Positions 24,776 through 35,690 are shown, counted from the first letter of the stretch. The stretch is DNA of 64,000 nt from Panulirus ornatus (GCF_036320965.1 NC_092249.1:11295447-11359446), one strand, 5' to 3'. Notes: generated by a model not told the origin, from the letters alone. Made by a program: numbers and translations.

Positions 24776-24850
<75 letters not shown>
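24776..24850. repeat. (TA)n microsatellite
   Basis: TA tract at the 5' truncation point of a minus RTE and the 3' end of a minus SINE. Confidence 0.97.
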
Positions 24851-24851
<1 letters not shown>

Positions 24852-25091
24852 TTTCTTTTCGTTCATACTATTCGCCAAATCCCGCATTAGCGAGGTAGCG
24901 TTGAGAACAGAGGACTGGGCCCTTGAGGAATATCCTCACCTGGGCCCCTTCTCTGTTCCCCTTCTCTTTTGGAAAATTAAAAAAAAAGTGAGAGGGGAGG
25001 ATTTCCAGCCCCCCACTCCCTCTCCTTTTAGTCGCCTTCTACGACACGCAGGGAATACGTGGAAAGTATTCTTTCTCCCCTATCCCCAGGG

Positions 25092-25094
<3 letters not shown>
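24851..25094 (-). mobile_element. RTE-derived SINE, complete
   Basis: All family landmarks on the minus strand from TATCCCTGGGGATAGGGG to the GCGAATAGT end, flanked by (TA)n on both sides. It lies downstream of a minus RTE tail (25128-25434) in the same orientation, an order repeated elsewhere. Confidence 0.9.

Positions 25095-25127
<33 letters not shown>
25095..25127. repeat. (TA)n microsatellite
   Basis: Short TA tract between SINE head and LINE 3' tail. Confidence 0.95.
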
Positions 25128-25128
<1 letters not shown>

Positions 25129-25434
25129 CTTTTTTTTTGCTTTGTCGCTGTCTCCCACGTTTGCGAGGTAGCGCAAGGAAACAGACGAAAGAAATGGCCC
25201 AACCCACCCCCATACACATGTATATACATACGTCCACACACGCAAATATACATACCTACACAGCTTTCCATGGTTTACCCCAGACACTTCACATGCCTTG
25301 ATTCAATCCACTGACAGCACGTAAACCCCGGTATACCACATCGCTCCAATTCACTCTATTCCTTGCCCTCCTTTCACCCTCCTGCATGTTCAGGCCCCGA
25401 TCACACAAAATCTTTTTCACTCCATTTTTCCACC
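25128..25434 (-). mobile_element. 5'-inverted RTE, 3' part (residues 962-998 and tail)
   Basis: Short tail and the last 37 codons, ending at RWKNGVKK. The adjoining plus-strand segment stops at residue 960, so the two are complementary parts of one insertion. Confidence 0.88.
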
Positions 25435-27390
25435 TGAGAACAATGGAAGTAAGGGGAGTGGGGGAGGAATGGGATGTATTTAGGGAATCAGTGATGGATT
25501 GCGCAAAAGATGCTTGTGGCATGAGAAGAGTGGGAGGTGGGTTGATTAGAAAGGGTAGTGAGTGGTGGGATGAAGAAGTAAGAGTATTAGTGAAAGAGAA
25601 GAGAGAGGCATTTGGACGATTTTTGCAGGGAAAAAATGAAATTGAGTGGGAGACGTATAAAAGAAAGAGACAGGAGGTCAAGAGAAAGGTGCAAGAGGTG
25701 AAAAAAAGGGCAAATGAGAGTTGGGGTGAGAGAGTATCATTAAATTTTAGGGAGAATAATTAGATGTTCTGGAAGGAGGTAAATAAAGTGCGTAAGACAA
25801 GGGAGCAAATGGGAACTTCAGTGAAGGGCGCAAATGGGGAGGTGATAACAAGTAGTGGTGATGTGAGAAGGAGATGGAGCGAGTATTTTGAAGGTTTGTT
25901 GAATGTGTTTGATGATAGAGTGGCAGATATAGGGTGTTTTGGTCGAGGTGGTGTGCAAAGTGCGAGGGTTAGGGAAAATGATTTGGTAAACTGAGAAGAG
26001 GTAGTAAAAGCTTTGTGGAAGATGAAAGCCGGCAAGGCAGCAGGTTTGGATAGTATTGCAGTGGAATTTATTAAAAATGGGGGTGACTGTATTGTTGACT
26101 GGTTGGTAAGGCTATTTAATGTATGTATGACTCATGGTGAGGTGCCTGAGGATTGGCGGAATGCGTGCATAGTGCCATTGTACAAAGGCAAAGGGGATAA
26201 GAGTGAGTGCTCAAATTACAGAGGTATAAGTTTGTTGAGTATTCCTGGCAAATTATATGGGAGGGTATTGATTGAGAGGGTGAAGGCATGTACAGAGCAT
26301 CAGATTGGGGAAGAGCAGTGTGGTTTCAGAAGTGGTAGAGGATGTGTGGATCAGGTGTTTGCTTTGAAGAATGTATGTGAGAAGTACTTTGAAAAGCATA
26401 TGGATTTGTATGTAGCATTTATGGATCTGGAGAAGGCATATGATAGAGTTGATAGAGATGCTCTGTGGAAGGTATTAAGAATATATGGTGTGGGAGGCAA
26501 GTTGTTAGAAGCAGTGAAAGGTTTTTATCGAGGATGTAAGGGATGTGTACGTGTAGGAAGAGAGGAAAGTGATTGGTTCTCAGTGAATGTAGGTTTGCGG
26601 CAGGGATGTGTGATGTCTCCATGGTTGTTTAATTTGTTTATGGATGGGGTTGTTAGGGAGGTGAATGCAAGAGTTTTGGAATGAGGGGCAAGTATGAAGT
26701 CTGTTGGGGATGAGAGAGCTTGGGAAGTGAGTCAGTTGTTGTTCGCTGATGATACAGCGCTGGTGGCTGATTCATGCGAGAAACTGCAGAAGCTGGTGAC
26801 TGAGTTTGGTAAAGTGTGTGAAAGAAGAAAGTTAAGAGTAAATGTGAATAAGAGCAAGGTTATTAGGTACAGTAGGGTTGAGGGTCAAGTCAATTGGGAG
26901 GTGAGTTTGAATAGAGAAAAACTGGAGGAAGTGAAGTGTTTTAGATATCTGGGAGTGGATCTGGCAGCGGATGGAACCATGGAAGCGGAAGTGGATCATA
27001 GGATGGGGGAGGGGGCAAAAATTCTGGGAGCCTTGAAGAATGTGTGGAAGTCGAGAACATTATCTCGGAAAGCAAAAATGGGTATGTTTGAAGGAATAGT
27101 GGTTCCAACAATGTTGTATGGTTGCGAGGCGTGGACTATGGATAGAGCTGTGCGCAGGAGGATGGATGTGCTGGAAATGAGATGTTTGAGGACACTGTGT
27201 GGTGTGAGGTGGTTTGATCGAGTAAGTAACGTAAGGGTAAGAGAGATGTGTGGAAATAAAAAGAGCGTGGTTGAGAGAGCAGAAGAGGGTGTTTTGAAAT
27301 GGTTTGGTCACATGGAGAGAATGAGTGAGGAAAAATTGACCAAGAGGATATATGTGTCGGAGATGGAGGGAACGAGGAGAAGAGGGAGAC

Positions 27391-27394
<4 letters not shown>
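25435..27394 (+). mobile_element. 5'-inverted RTE, inverted part (residues ~308-960)
   Basis: Starts at RTMEVRGVGEEW and runs to RRRGRP at 27394, where (TA)n begins. Stops interrupt it at about 25761, 25992 and 26683. RT blocks AFMDLEKAYDRVD and FADDTALVADS are intact between them. Order and orientation relative to 25128-25434 are those of a twin-priming product, with (TA)n on both outer sides. Confidence 0.88.

Positions 27395-27457
<63 letters not shown>
27395..27457. repeat. (TA)n microsatellite
   Basis: TA tract between the inverted RTE and a 5'-truncated SINE. Confidence 0.97.
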
Positions 27458-27458
<1 letters not shown>

Positions 27459-27625
27459 CGGGGGGCTGGATATCCTCCCCTTTCTTTTTTTTCTTTAATT
27501 TTCCAAGAGAGGGAACAGAGAATTGGGCCAGGTGAGGGTATCCCCTCAAAGGCCCAGTCCTCTGTTCTTAACGCTACCTCGCTAATGCAGGAAATGGCGA
27601 ATAGTTTGAAAAAAAAAAGAAAGAA

Positions 27626-27628
<3 letters not shown>
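27458..27628 (+). mobile_element. RTE-derived SINE, 5'-truncated
   Basis: Begins at GCGGGGGGCTGG, has the T-run, TAATTTTCCAAGAG block and GCTACCTCGCTAATGC tail, and ends in (AAAG)n followed by TA. Confidence 0.88.

Positions 27629-27704
<76 letters not shown>
27629..27704. repeat. (TA)n microsatellite
   Basis: TA tract between two SINEs of the same orientation. Confidence 0.97.
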
Positions 27705-27707
<3 letters not shown>

Positions 27708-27896
27708 CCCTGGGGATAGGGGAGAAAGAATACTTCCCACGTATTCCCTGCGTGTCGTAGAAGGCGACTAAAAGGGGAGGGAGCGGGTGGCTGGAAATCC
27801 TCCCTCTCTCGTTTTTTTTTTTTTTTTTAATTTTCCAAAAGAAGAAACAGAGAAGGGGGCCAGGTAAGGATTTTCCCTCTAAGGCCCAGTCCTCTG
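27705..27896 (+). mobile_element. RTE-derived SINE, 3'-truncated
   Basis: Intact head TATCCCTGGGGATAGGGG, hairpin and T-run, ending at CAGTCCTCTG, where it joins the tail of a minus RTE. The missing 3' end implies later interruption. Confidence 0.88.
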
Positions 27897-29218
27897 TTTT
27901 ATACTTTGTCGCTGTCTCCCGCGTTTGCGAGGTAGCGCAAGGAAACAGACGAAAGAAATGGCCCAACCCCCTCCATACACATGTATATACATACGTCCAC
28001 ACACGCAAATATACATACCTACACAGCTTTCCATGGTTTACCCCAGATGCTTCACATGCCTTGATTCAATCCACTGACAGCACGTCAACCCCGGTATACC
28101 ACATCGCTCCAATTCACTCTATTCCTTGCCCTCCTTTCACCCTCCTGCATGTTCAGGCCTCGATCACACAAAATCTTTTTCTCTCCATCTTTCCACCTCC
28201 AATTTGGTCTCCCTCTTCTCCTCGTTCCCTCCACCTCCGACACATATATCCTCTTGGTCAATCTTTCCTCACTCATCCTCTCCATGTGCCCAAACCACTT
28301 CAAAACACCCTCTTCTGCTCTCTCAACCACGCTCTTTTTATTTCCACACATCTCTCTTACCCTTACGTTACTCACTCGATCAAACCACCTCACACCACAC
28401 ATTGTCCTCAAACATCTCATTTCCAGCACATCCATCCTCCTGCGCTCAACTCTATCCATAGCCCACGCCTCGCAACCATACAACATTGTTGGAACCACTA
28501 TTCCTTCAAACATACCCATTTTTGCTTTCCGAGATAATGTTCTCGACTTCCACACATTCTTCAAGGCCCCCAGAATTTTCGCCCCCTCCCCCACCCTATG
28601 ATCCACTTCCGCTTCCATGGTTCCATCCGCTGCCAGATCCACTCCCAGATATCTAAAACACTTCACTTCCTCCAGTTTTTCTCCATTCAAACTCACCTCC
28701 CAATTGACTTGACCCTCAACCCTACTGTACCTAATAACCTTGCTCTTATTCACATTTACTCTTAACTTTCTTCTTCCACACACTTTACCAAACTCAGTCA
28801 CCAGCTTCTGCAGTTTCTCACATGAATCAGCCACCAGCGCTGTATCATCAGCGAACAACAACTGACTCACTTCCCAAGCTCTCTCATCCCCAACAGACTT
28901 CATACTTGCCCCTCTTTCCAAAACTCTTGCATTTACCTCCCTAACAACCCCATCCATAAACAAATTAAACAACCATGGAGACATCACACACCCCTGCCGC
29001 AAACCTACACTCACTGAGAACCAATCACTTTCCTCTCTTCCTACACGTACACATGCCTTACATCCTCGATAAAAACTTTTCACTGCTTCTAACAACTTGC
29101 CTCCCACACCATATATTCTTAATACCTTCCACAGAGCATCTCTATCAACTCTATCATATGCCTTCTCCAGATCCATGAATGCTACATACAAATCCATTTG
29201 CTTTTCTAAGTATTTCTC

Positions 29219-29222
<4 letters not shown>
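27897..29222 (-). mobile_element. RTE LINE residues ~619-998, short tail, open frame
   Basis: Minus strand: short tail, then an open frame of 370 codons (28085-29197) without a break, covering DLEKAYDRVD, GLRQGC, FADDTALV and the C-terminus. 5'-truncated at (TA)n near residue 619. Confidence 0.92.

Positions 29223-29252
<30 letters not shown>
29223..29252. repeat. (TA)n microsatellite
   Basis: Short TA tract at the RTE truncation point. Confidence 0.95.
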
Positions 29253-29255
<3 letters not shown>

Positions 29256-29394
29256 TTTTCAAACTATTCGCCATTTCCCGCGTTAGCGAGGTAGCGTTAA
29301 GAACAGAGAACTGGGCCTTTGAGGGAATATCCTCACCTGGCCCCCTTCTCTGTTCCTTCTTTTGGAAAATTAAAAAAAAAAAAGAAAAAAAAAA
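29253..29394 (-). mobile_element. RTE-derived SINE, 3' half
   Basis: Minus strand, from the A-rich end through the CTACCTCGC motif to the AATTTTCCAAAAG block. It stops in the T-run (here A-rich), the same weak point where the SINE is broken at 13079. Confidence 0.85.
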
Positions 29395-29410
29395 AATATA
29401 TATATATATA

Positions 29411-29632
29411 TATCCCTGGGGATAGGGGAGAAAGAATACTTCCCACGTATTCCCTGCGTGTCGTACAAGGCGACTAAAAGGGAAGGGAGCGGGGGGCTGG
29501 AAATCCTCCCCTCTCATTTTTTTTTTTTTTCCAAAAGAAGGAACAGAGAAGAGGGCCAGGTGAGGATATTCCCTCAAAGGTCCAGTCCTCTGTTCTTAAC
29601 GCTACCTCGCTATCGCGGGAAATAGCGAATAG

Positions 29633-29662
<30 letters not shown>
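29411..29662 (+). mobile_element. RTE-derived SINE, complete
   Basis: Complete plus-strand copy with TATCCC head and a 3' poly(A) of about 27, with TA tracts on both sides. Together with 29253-29394 it forms a tail-out inverted pair. Confidence 0.9.
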
Positions 29663-29685
<23 letters not shown>

Positions 29686-29686
29686 T

Positions 29687-31986
29687 TATCATTATCTTGT
29701 GGAGGCTAAGGTGAAGATTTGTATGGGTTTTCAGAAAAGAAGAGTGAATGTTGGGGTGAAGAGGGTGGTGAGAGTAAGTGAGCTTGGGAAGGAGACTTGT
29801 GTGAGGCAGTACCAGGAGAGACTGAGTATAGAATGGAAAAAGGTGAGAACAATGGAAGTAAGGGGAGTGGGGGAGGAATGGGATGTATTTAGGGAATCAG
29901 TGATGGATTGCGCAAAAGATACTTGTGGCATGAGAAGAGTGGGAGGTGGGTTGATTAGAAAGGGCAGTGAGTGGTGGGATGAAGAAGTAAGAGTATTAGT
30001 GAAAGAGAAGAGAGAGGTATTTGGACGATTTTTGCAGGGAAAAAATGAAATTGAGTGGGAGATGTATAAAAGAAAGAGACAGGAGGTCAAGAGAAAGGTG
30101 CAAGAGGTGAAAAAAAGGGCAAATGAGAGTTGGGGTGAGAGAGTATCATTAAATTTTAGGGAGAATAAAAAGATGTTCTGGAAGGAGGTAAATAAAGTGC
30201 GTAAGACAAGGGAGCAAATGGGAACTTCAGTGAAGGGCGCAAATGGGGAGGTGATAACAAGTAGTGGTGATGTGAGAAGGAGATGGAGTGAGTATTTTGA
30301 AGGTTTGTTGAACATGTTTGATGATAGAGTGGCAGATATAGGGTGTTTTGGTCGAGGTGGTGTGCAAAGTGAGAGGGTTAGGGAAAATGATTTGGTAAAT
30401 AGAGAAGAGGTAGTAAAAGCTTTGCGGAAGATGAAAGCCGGCAAGGCAGCAGGTTTGGATGGTATTGCAGTGGAATTTATTAAAAAAGGGGGTGACTGTA
30501 TTGTTGACTGGTTGGTAAGGTTATTTAATGTATGTATGACTCATGGTCAGGTGCCTGAGGATTGGCGGAATGCGTGCATAGTGCCATTGTACAAAGGCAA
30601 AGGGGATAAGAGTGAGTGCTCAAATTACAGAGGTATAAGTTTGTTGAGTATTCCTGGTAAATTATATGGGAGGATATTGATTGAGAGGGTGAAGGCATGT
30701 ACAGAGCATCAGATTGGGGATGAACAGTGTGGTTTCAGAAATGGTAGAGGATGTGTGGATTAGGTGTTTGCTTTGAAGAATGTATGTGAGAAATACTTAG
30801 AAAAGCAAATGGATTTGTATGTAGCATTTATGGATCTGGAGAAGGCATATGATAGAGTTGATAGAGATGTTCTGTGGAAGGTATTAAGAATATATGGTGT
30901 GGGAGGCAAGTTGTTAGAAGCAGTGAAAAGTTTTTATCGAGGATGTAAGGCATGTGTACATGTAGGAAGAGAGGAAAGTGATTGGATCTCAGTGAATGTA
31001 GGTTTGTGGCAGGGGTGTGTGATGTCTCCATGGTTGTTTAATTTGTTTATGGATGGGGTTGTTAGGGAGGTGAATGCAAGAGTTTTGGAAAGAGGGGTAA
31101 GTATGAAGTCTGTTGGGGATGAGAGAGCTTGGGAAGTGAGTCAGTTGTTGTTCGCTGATGATACAGCGCTGGTGGCTGATTCATGTGAGAAACTGCAGAA
31201 GCTGGTGACTGAGTTTGGTAAAGTGTGTGAAAGAAGAAAGTTAAGAGTAAATGTGAATAAGAGCAAAGTTATTAGGTACAGTAGGGTTGAGGGTCAAGTC
31301 AATTGGGAGGTGAGTTTGAATGGAGAAAAACTGGAGGAAGTGAATTGTTTTAGATATCTGGGAGTGGATCTGGCAGCGGATGGAACCATGAAAGCGGAAG
31401 TGGATCATAGGGCGGGGGAGGGGGCGAATGGATAGAGTTGTGCGCAGGAGGATGGATGTGCTGGAAATGAGATGTTTTTGAGGACAATGTGTGGTGTGAG
31501 GTGGTTTGATCGAGTAAGTAGCGTAAGGGTAAGAGAGATGTGTGGAAATAAAAAGAGCGTGGTTGAGAGAGCAGAAGAGGGTGTTTTGAAATGGTTCGGG
31601 CACATGGAGAGAATGAGTGAGGAAAGATTGACCAAGAGAATATATGTGTCGGAGGTGGAGGGAACGAGGAGAAGAGGGAGACCAAATTGGAGCTGGAAAG
31701 ATGGAGTGAAAAAGATTTTGTGTGATCGGGGCCTGAACATGCAGGAGGGTGAAAGGAGGGCAAGGAATAGAGTGAATTGGAGCGATGTGGTATACCGGGG
31801 TTTACGTGCTGTCGGTGGATTGAATCAAGGCATGTGAAGCGTCTGGGGTAAACCATGGAAAGTTGTGTAGGTATGTATATTTGTGTGTGTGGACATATGT
31901 ATATACATGTGTATGGGGGTGGGTTGGGCCATTTCTTTCGTCTGTTTCCTTGCGCTACCTCGCAAATGCGGGAGACAGCGACAAAA

Positions 31987-31987
<1 letters not shown>
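29687..31987 (+). mobile_element. RTE LINE residues ~256-998, short tail
   Basis: Long frame 29699-30763, a single stop at 30762 (GAT-TAG for Asp-Gln), then open 30764-31435. Near 31425 about 110 bases are missing (residue ~834 joins ~874), which shifts the frame. Then a C-terminal frame to 31799 and a short tail to 31987. Otherwise all EN/RT linker and RT blocks are present. Confidence 0.92.

Positions 31988-32071
<84 letters not shown>
31988..32071. repeat. (TA)n microsatellite
   Basis: About 80 bases of TA between LINE tail and SINE head. Confidence 0.97.
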
Positions 32072-32074
<3 letters not shown>

Positions 32075-32313
32075 CCCTGGGGATAGGGGATTAGGAATAC
32101 ATCCCACGTATTCCCTGCGTGTCGTAGAAGGCGACTAAAAGGGGAGGGAGCGGGGGGCTGGAAATCCTCCCCTCTCTCTTTTTTTTTTTTTTTTTTTTTA
32201 ATTTTCCAAAAGAAGGAACAGAGGCGGCCAGGTGAGGATATTCCAAAAAAGGCCAAGTCCTCTGTTCTTAACGCTACCTCGCTATCGCGGGAAATAGCGA
32301 ATAGTATGAAAAA

Positions 32314-32321
<8 letters not shown>
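32072..32321 (+). mobile_element. RTE-derived SINE, complete
   Basis: Head TATCCCTGGGGATAGGGG, T-run of 18, tail CTACCTCGC-TATC-GCGGGAAATAGCG, then an A-run, with TA tracts on both sides. Directly downstream of a LINE tail in the same orientation. Confidence 0.9.

Positions 32322-32361
<40 letters not shown>
32322..32361. repeat. (TA)n microsatellite
   Basis: TA tract at the 3' side of the intact RTE, a candidate for the original insertion site. Confidence 0.95.
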
Positions 32362-32393
<32 letters not shown>

Positions 32394-32572
32394 CTTTGTC
32401 GCTGTCTCCCGCGTTTGCGAGGTAGCGCAAGGAAACAGACGAAAGAAATGGCCCAACCCCCCCCCCATACACATGTACATACGTCCACACACGCAAATAT
32501 ACATACCTACACAGCTTTCCATGGTTTACCCCAGACGCTTCACATGCCTTGATTCAATCCACTGACAGCACG

Positions 32573-35569
32573 TCAACCCCTGTATACCACATCGCTCCAA
32601 TTCACTCTATTCCTTGCCCTCCTTTTACCCTCCTGCATGTTCAGGCCCCGATCACACAAAATCTTTTTCACTCCATCTTTCCACCTCCAATTTGGTCTCC
32701 CTCTTCTCCTCGTTCCCTCCACCTCCGACACATATATCCTCTTGGTCAATCTTTCCTCACTCATTCTCTCCATGTGCCCAAACCATTTCAAAACACCCTC
32801 TTCTGCTCTCTCAACCACGCTCTTTTTATTTCCACACATCTCTCTTACCCTTACGTTACTCACTCGCTCAAACCACCTCACACCACACATTGTCCTCAAA
32901 CATCTCATTTCCAGCACATCCATCCTCCTGCGCACATCTCTATCCATAGCCCACGCCTCGCAACCATACAACATTGTTGGAACCACTATTCCTTCAAACA
33001 TACCCATTTTTGCTTTCCGAGATAATGTTCTCGACTTCCACACATTTTTGAAGGCTCCCAAAATTTTCGCCCCCTCCCCCACCCTATGATCCACTTCCGC
33101 TTCCACGGTTCCATCCGCTGACAGATCCACTCCCAGATATCTAAAACACTTCACTTCCTCCAGTTTTTCTCCATTCAAACTCACCTCCCAATTGACTTGA
33201 CCCTCACCCCTACTGTACCTAATAACCTTGCTCTTATTCACATTTACTCTTAACTTTCTTCTTCCACACACTTTACCAAACTCAGTCACCAGCTTCTGCA
33301 GTTTCTCACATGAATCAGCCACCAGCGCTGTATCATCAGCGAACAACAACTGACTCACTTCCCAAGCTCTCTCATCCCCAACAGACTTCATACTTGCCCC
33401 TCTTTCCAGGACTCTTGCATTTACCTCCCTAACAACCCCATCCATAAACAAATTAAACAACCATGGAGACATCACACACCCCTGCCGCAAACCTACATTC
33501 ACTGAGAACCAATCACTTTCCTCTCTTCCTACACGTACACATCCCTTACATCCTCGATAAAAACTTTTCACTGCTTCTAACAACTTGCCTCCCACACCAT
33601 ATATTCTTAATACCTTCCACAGAGCATCTCTATCAACTCTATCATATGCCTTCTCCAGATCCATAAATGCTACATACAAATCCATTTGCTTTTCTAAGTA
33701 TTTCTCACATACATTCTTCAAAGCAAACACCTGATCCACACATCCTCTACCACTTCTGAAACCGCACTGCTCTTCCCCAATCTGATGCTCTGTACATGCC
33801 TTCACCCTCTCAATCAATACCCTCCCATATAATTTACCAGGAATACTCAACAAACTTATACCTCTGTAATTTGAGCACTCACTCTTATCCCCTTTGCCTT
33901 TGTACAATGGCACTATGCACGCATTCCGCCAATCCTCAGGCACCTCACCATGAGTCATACATACATTAAATAACCTTACCAACCAGTCAACAATACAGTC
34001 ACCCCCCTTTTTAATAAATTCCACTGCAATACCATCCAAACCTGCTGCCTTGCCGGCTTTCATCTTCCGCAAAGCTTTTACTACCTCTTCTCTGTTTACC
34101 AAATCATTTTCCCTAACCCTCTCACTTTGCACACCACCTCGACCAAAACACCCTATATCTGCCACTCTGTCATCAGACACATTCAACAAACCTTCAAAAT
34201 ACTCATTCCATCTCCTTCTCACATCACCGCTACTTGTTATCACCTCCCCATTTACGCCCTTCACTGAAGTTCCCATTTGCTCCCTTGTCTTACGCACCCT
34301 ATTTACCTCCTTCCAGAACATCTTTTTATTCTCCCTAAAATTTACTGATAGTCTCTCACCCCAACTCTCATTTGCCCTTTTTTTCACCTCTTGCACCTTT
34401 CTCTTGACCTCCTGTCTCTTTCTTTTATACTTCTCCCACTCAATTGCATTTTTTCCCTGCAAAAATCGTCCAAATGCCTCTCTCTTCTCTTTCACTAATA
34501 CTCTTACTTCTTCATCCCACCACTCACTACCCTTTCTAAACAGCCCACCTCCCACTCTTCTCATGCCACAAGCATCTTTTGCGCAATCCATCACTGATTC
34601 CCTAAATACATCCCATTCCTCCCCCACTCCCCTTACTTCCATTGTTCTCACCTTTTTCCATTCTGTACACAGTCTCTCCTGGTACTTCCCCACACAGGTC
34701 TCCTTCCCAAGCTCACTCACTCTCACCACCTTCTTCACCCCAACATTCACTCCTCTTTTCTGAAAACCCATACTAATCTTCACCTTAGCCTCCACAAGAT
34801 AATGATCAGACATCCCTCCAGTTGCACCTCTCAGCACATTAACATCCAAAAGTCTCTCTTTCGCACGCCTGTCAATTAACACGTAATCCAATAACGCTCT
34901 CTGGCCATCTCTCCTACTTACATAAGTATACTTATGTATATCTCGCTTTTTAAACCAGGTATTCCCAATCATCAGTCCTTTTTCAGCACATAAATCTACA
35001 AGCTCTTCACCATTTCCATTTACAACACTGAACACCCCATGTATACCAATTATTCCCTCAACTGCCACATTACTCACCTTTGCATTCAAATCACCCATCA
35101 CTATAACCCGGTCTCGTGCATCAAAACCACTAACACACTCATTCAGCTGCTCCCAAAACACTTGCCTCTCTTGATCTTTCTTCTCATGCCCAGGTGCATA
35201 TGCACCAATAATCACCCACCTCTCTCCATCAACTTTCAATTTTACCCATATTAATCGAGAATTTACTTTCTTACATTCTATCACATACTCCCACAACTCC
35301 TGTTTCAGGAGTATTGCTACTCCTTCCCTTGCTCTTGTCCTCTCACTAACCCCTGACTTCACTCCCCAGACATTTCCAAACCACTCTTCCCCTTTACACT
35401 TGAGCTTCGTTTCACTCAGAGCCAAAACATCCAGGTTCCTTTCCTCAAACATACTACCTATCTCTCCTTTTTTCACATCTTGGTTACATCCAAACACATT
35501 TAGGCACCCCACTCTGAGCCTTCGAGGAGGATGATCACTCCCCGCGTGACTCCTTCTTCTGTTTCCCAT
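32573..35569 (-). CDS. RTE ORF: apurinic-type endonuclease and reverse transcriptase (998 aa)
   Basis: ATG at 35569 and 998 uninterrupted codons. Residues ~19-262 form an exonuclease-endonuclease-phosphatase domain: Asn24 in LNV, Glu53 in ALSETKL, Asp160 and Asn162 in MGDLNAKV, and Asp255-His256 in GMSDHY. Residues ~263-470 are a basic, helical linker. RT spans ~490-830: LDGIAVEFIKKGGD, catalytic Asp637 in MDLEKAYDRVD, GLRQGCVMSPWLF, and catalytic Asp745-Asp746 in FADDTALV. The C-terminal ~170 residues carry LYGCEAWAM and WFGHMERM. Known role of the family: nicks genomic DNA and reverse-transcribes its RNA at the nick. There is no zinc knuckle and no separate ORF1, as usual for RTE. All catalytic residues seem present; activity is inferred. 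Confidence 0.93.
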   Translation of the reverse strand: MGNRRRSHAGSDHPPRRLRVGCLNVFGCNQDVKKGEIGSMFEERNLDVLALSETKLKCKGEEWFGNVWGVKSGVSERTRAREGVAILLKQELWEYVIECKKVNSRLIWVKLKVDGERWVIIGAYAPGHEKKDQERQVFWEQLNECVSGFDARDRVIVMGDLNAKVSNVAVEGIIGIHGVFSVVNGNGEELVDLCAEKGLMIGNTWFKKRDIHKYTYVSRRDGQRALLDYVLIDRRAKERLLDVNVLRGATGGMSDHYLVEAKVKISMGFQKRGVNVGVKKVVRVSELGKETCVGKYQERLCTEWKKVRTMEVRGVGEEWDVFRESVMDCAKDACGMRRVGGGLFRKGSEWWDEEVRVLVKEKREAFGRFLQGKNAIEWEKYKRKRQEVKRKVQEVKKRANESWGERLSVNFRENKKMFWKEVNRVRKTREQMGTSVKGVNGEVITSSGDVRRRWNEYFEGLLNVSDDRVADIGCFGRGGVQSERVRENDLVNREEVVKALRKMKAGKAAGLDGIAVEFIKKGGDCIVDWLVRLFNVCMTHGEVPEDWRNACIVPLYKGKGDKSECSNYRGISLLSIPGKLYGRVLIERVKACTEHQIGEEQCGFRSGRGCVDQVFALKNVCEKYLEKQMDLYVAFMDLEKAYDRVDRDALWKVLRIYGVGGKLLEAVKSFYRGCKGCVRVGREESDWFSVNVGLRQGCVMSPWLFNLFMDGVVREVNARVLERGASMKSVGDERAWEVSQLLFADDTALVADSCEKLQKLVTEFGKVCGRRKLRVNVNKSKVIRYSRGEGQVNWEVSLNGEKLEEVKCFRYLGVDLSADGTVEAEVDHRVGEGAKILGAFKNVWKSRTLSRKAKMGMFEGIVVPTMLYGCEAWAMDRDVRRRMDVLEMRCLRTMCGVRWFERVSNVRVREMCGNKKSVVERAEEGVLKWFGHMERMSEERLTKRIYVSEVEGTRRRGRPNWRWKDGVKKILCDRGLNMQEGKRRARNRVNWSDVVYRG

Positions 35570-35690
35570 TTTAGAAAGTTAATACAAGGAGGGGAGGATT
35601 TCCGGCCCCCCGCTCCCGTCCCCTCTAGTCGCTTTCTACGACACGCGAGGAATACGTGGGAAGTATTCTTTCACCCCTATCCCAGGGATA
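35570..35690 (-). promoter_or_regulatory. RTE 5' UTR head, structured, probable internal promoter
   Basis: Conserved in every copy that reaches the 5' end and in the SINE. It can fold into several stems: GTCG-N7-CGAC, GGGGAG with CTTCCC, and a G-rich strand with CCTCCCC. Non-LTR elements need a promoter inside their own 5' end, so this is the natural candidate, but no standard box is recognisable. Confidence 0.45.

Larger units (their letters stand above)
32362..35690 (-). mobile_element. Full-length RTE-type LINE with intact ORF
   Basis: The only complete uninterrupted copy in the window, about 3.3 kb. From right to left: 5' head starting at the palindromic TATCCC.GGGATA (one G shorter than most), 5' UTR, single ORF, short 3' UTR with the GCGCTACCTCGC stem-loop, and a poly(T) (A-tail complement). 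Single EN+RT ORF, about 1000 codons, compact UTRs and a simple tail are features of the RTE clade. Left flank is (TA)n; right flank is the compound microsatellite that also flanks the head at 10115. Potentially an active source copy. Confidence 0.93.
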
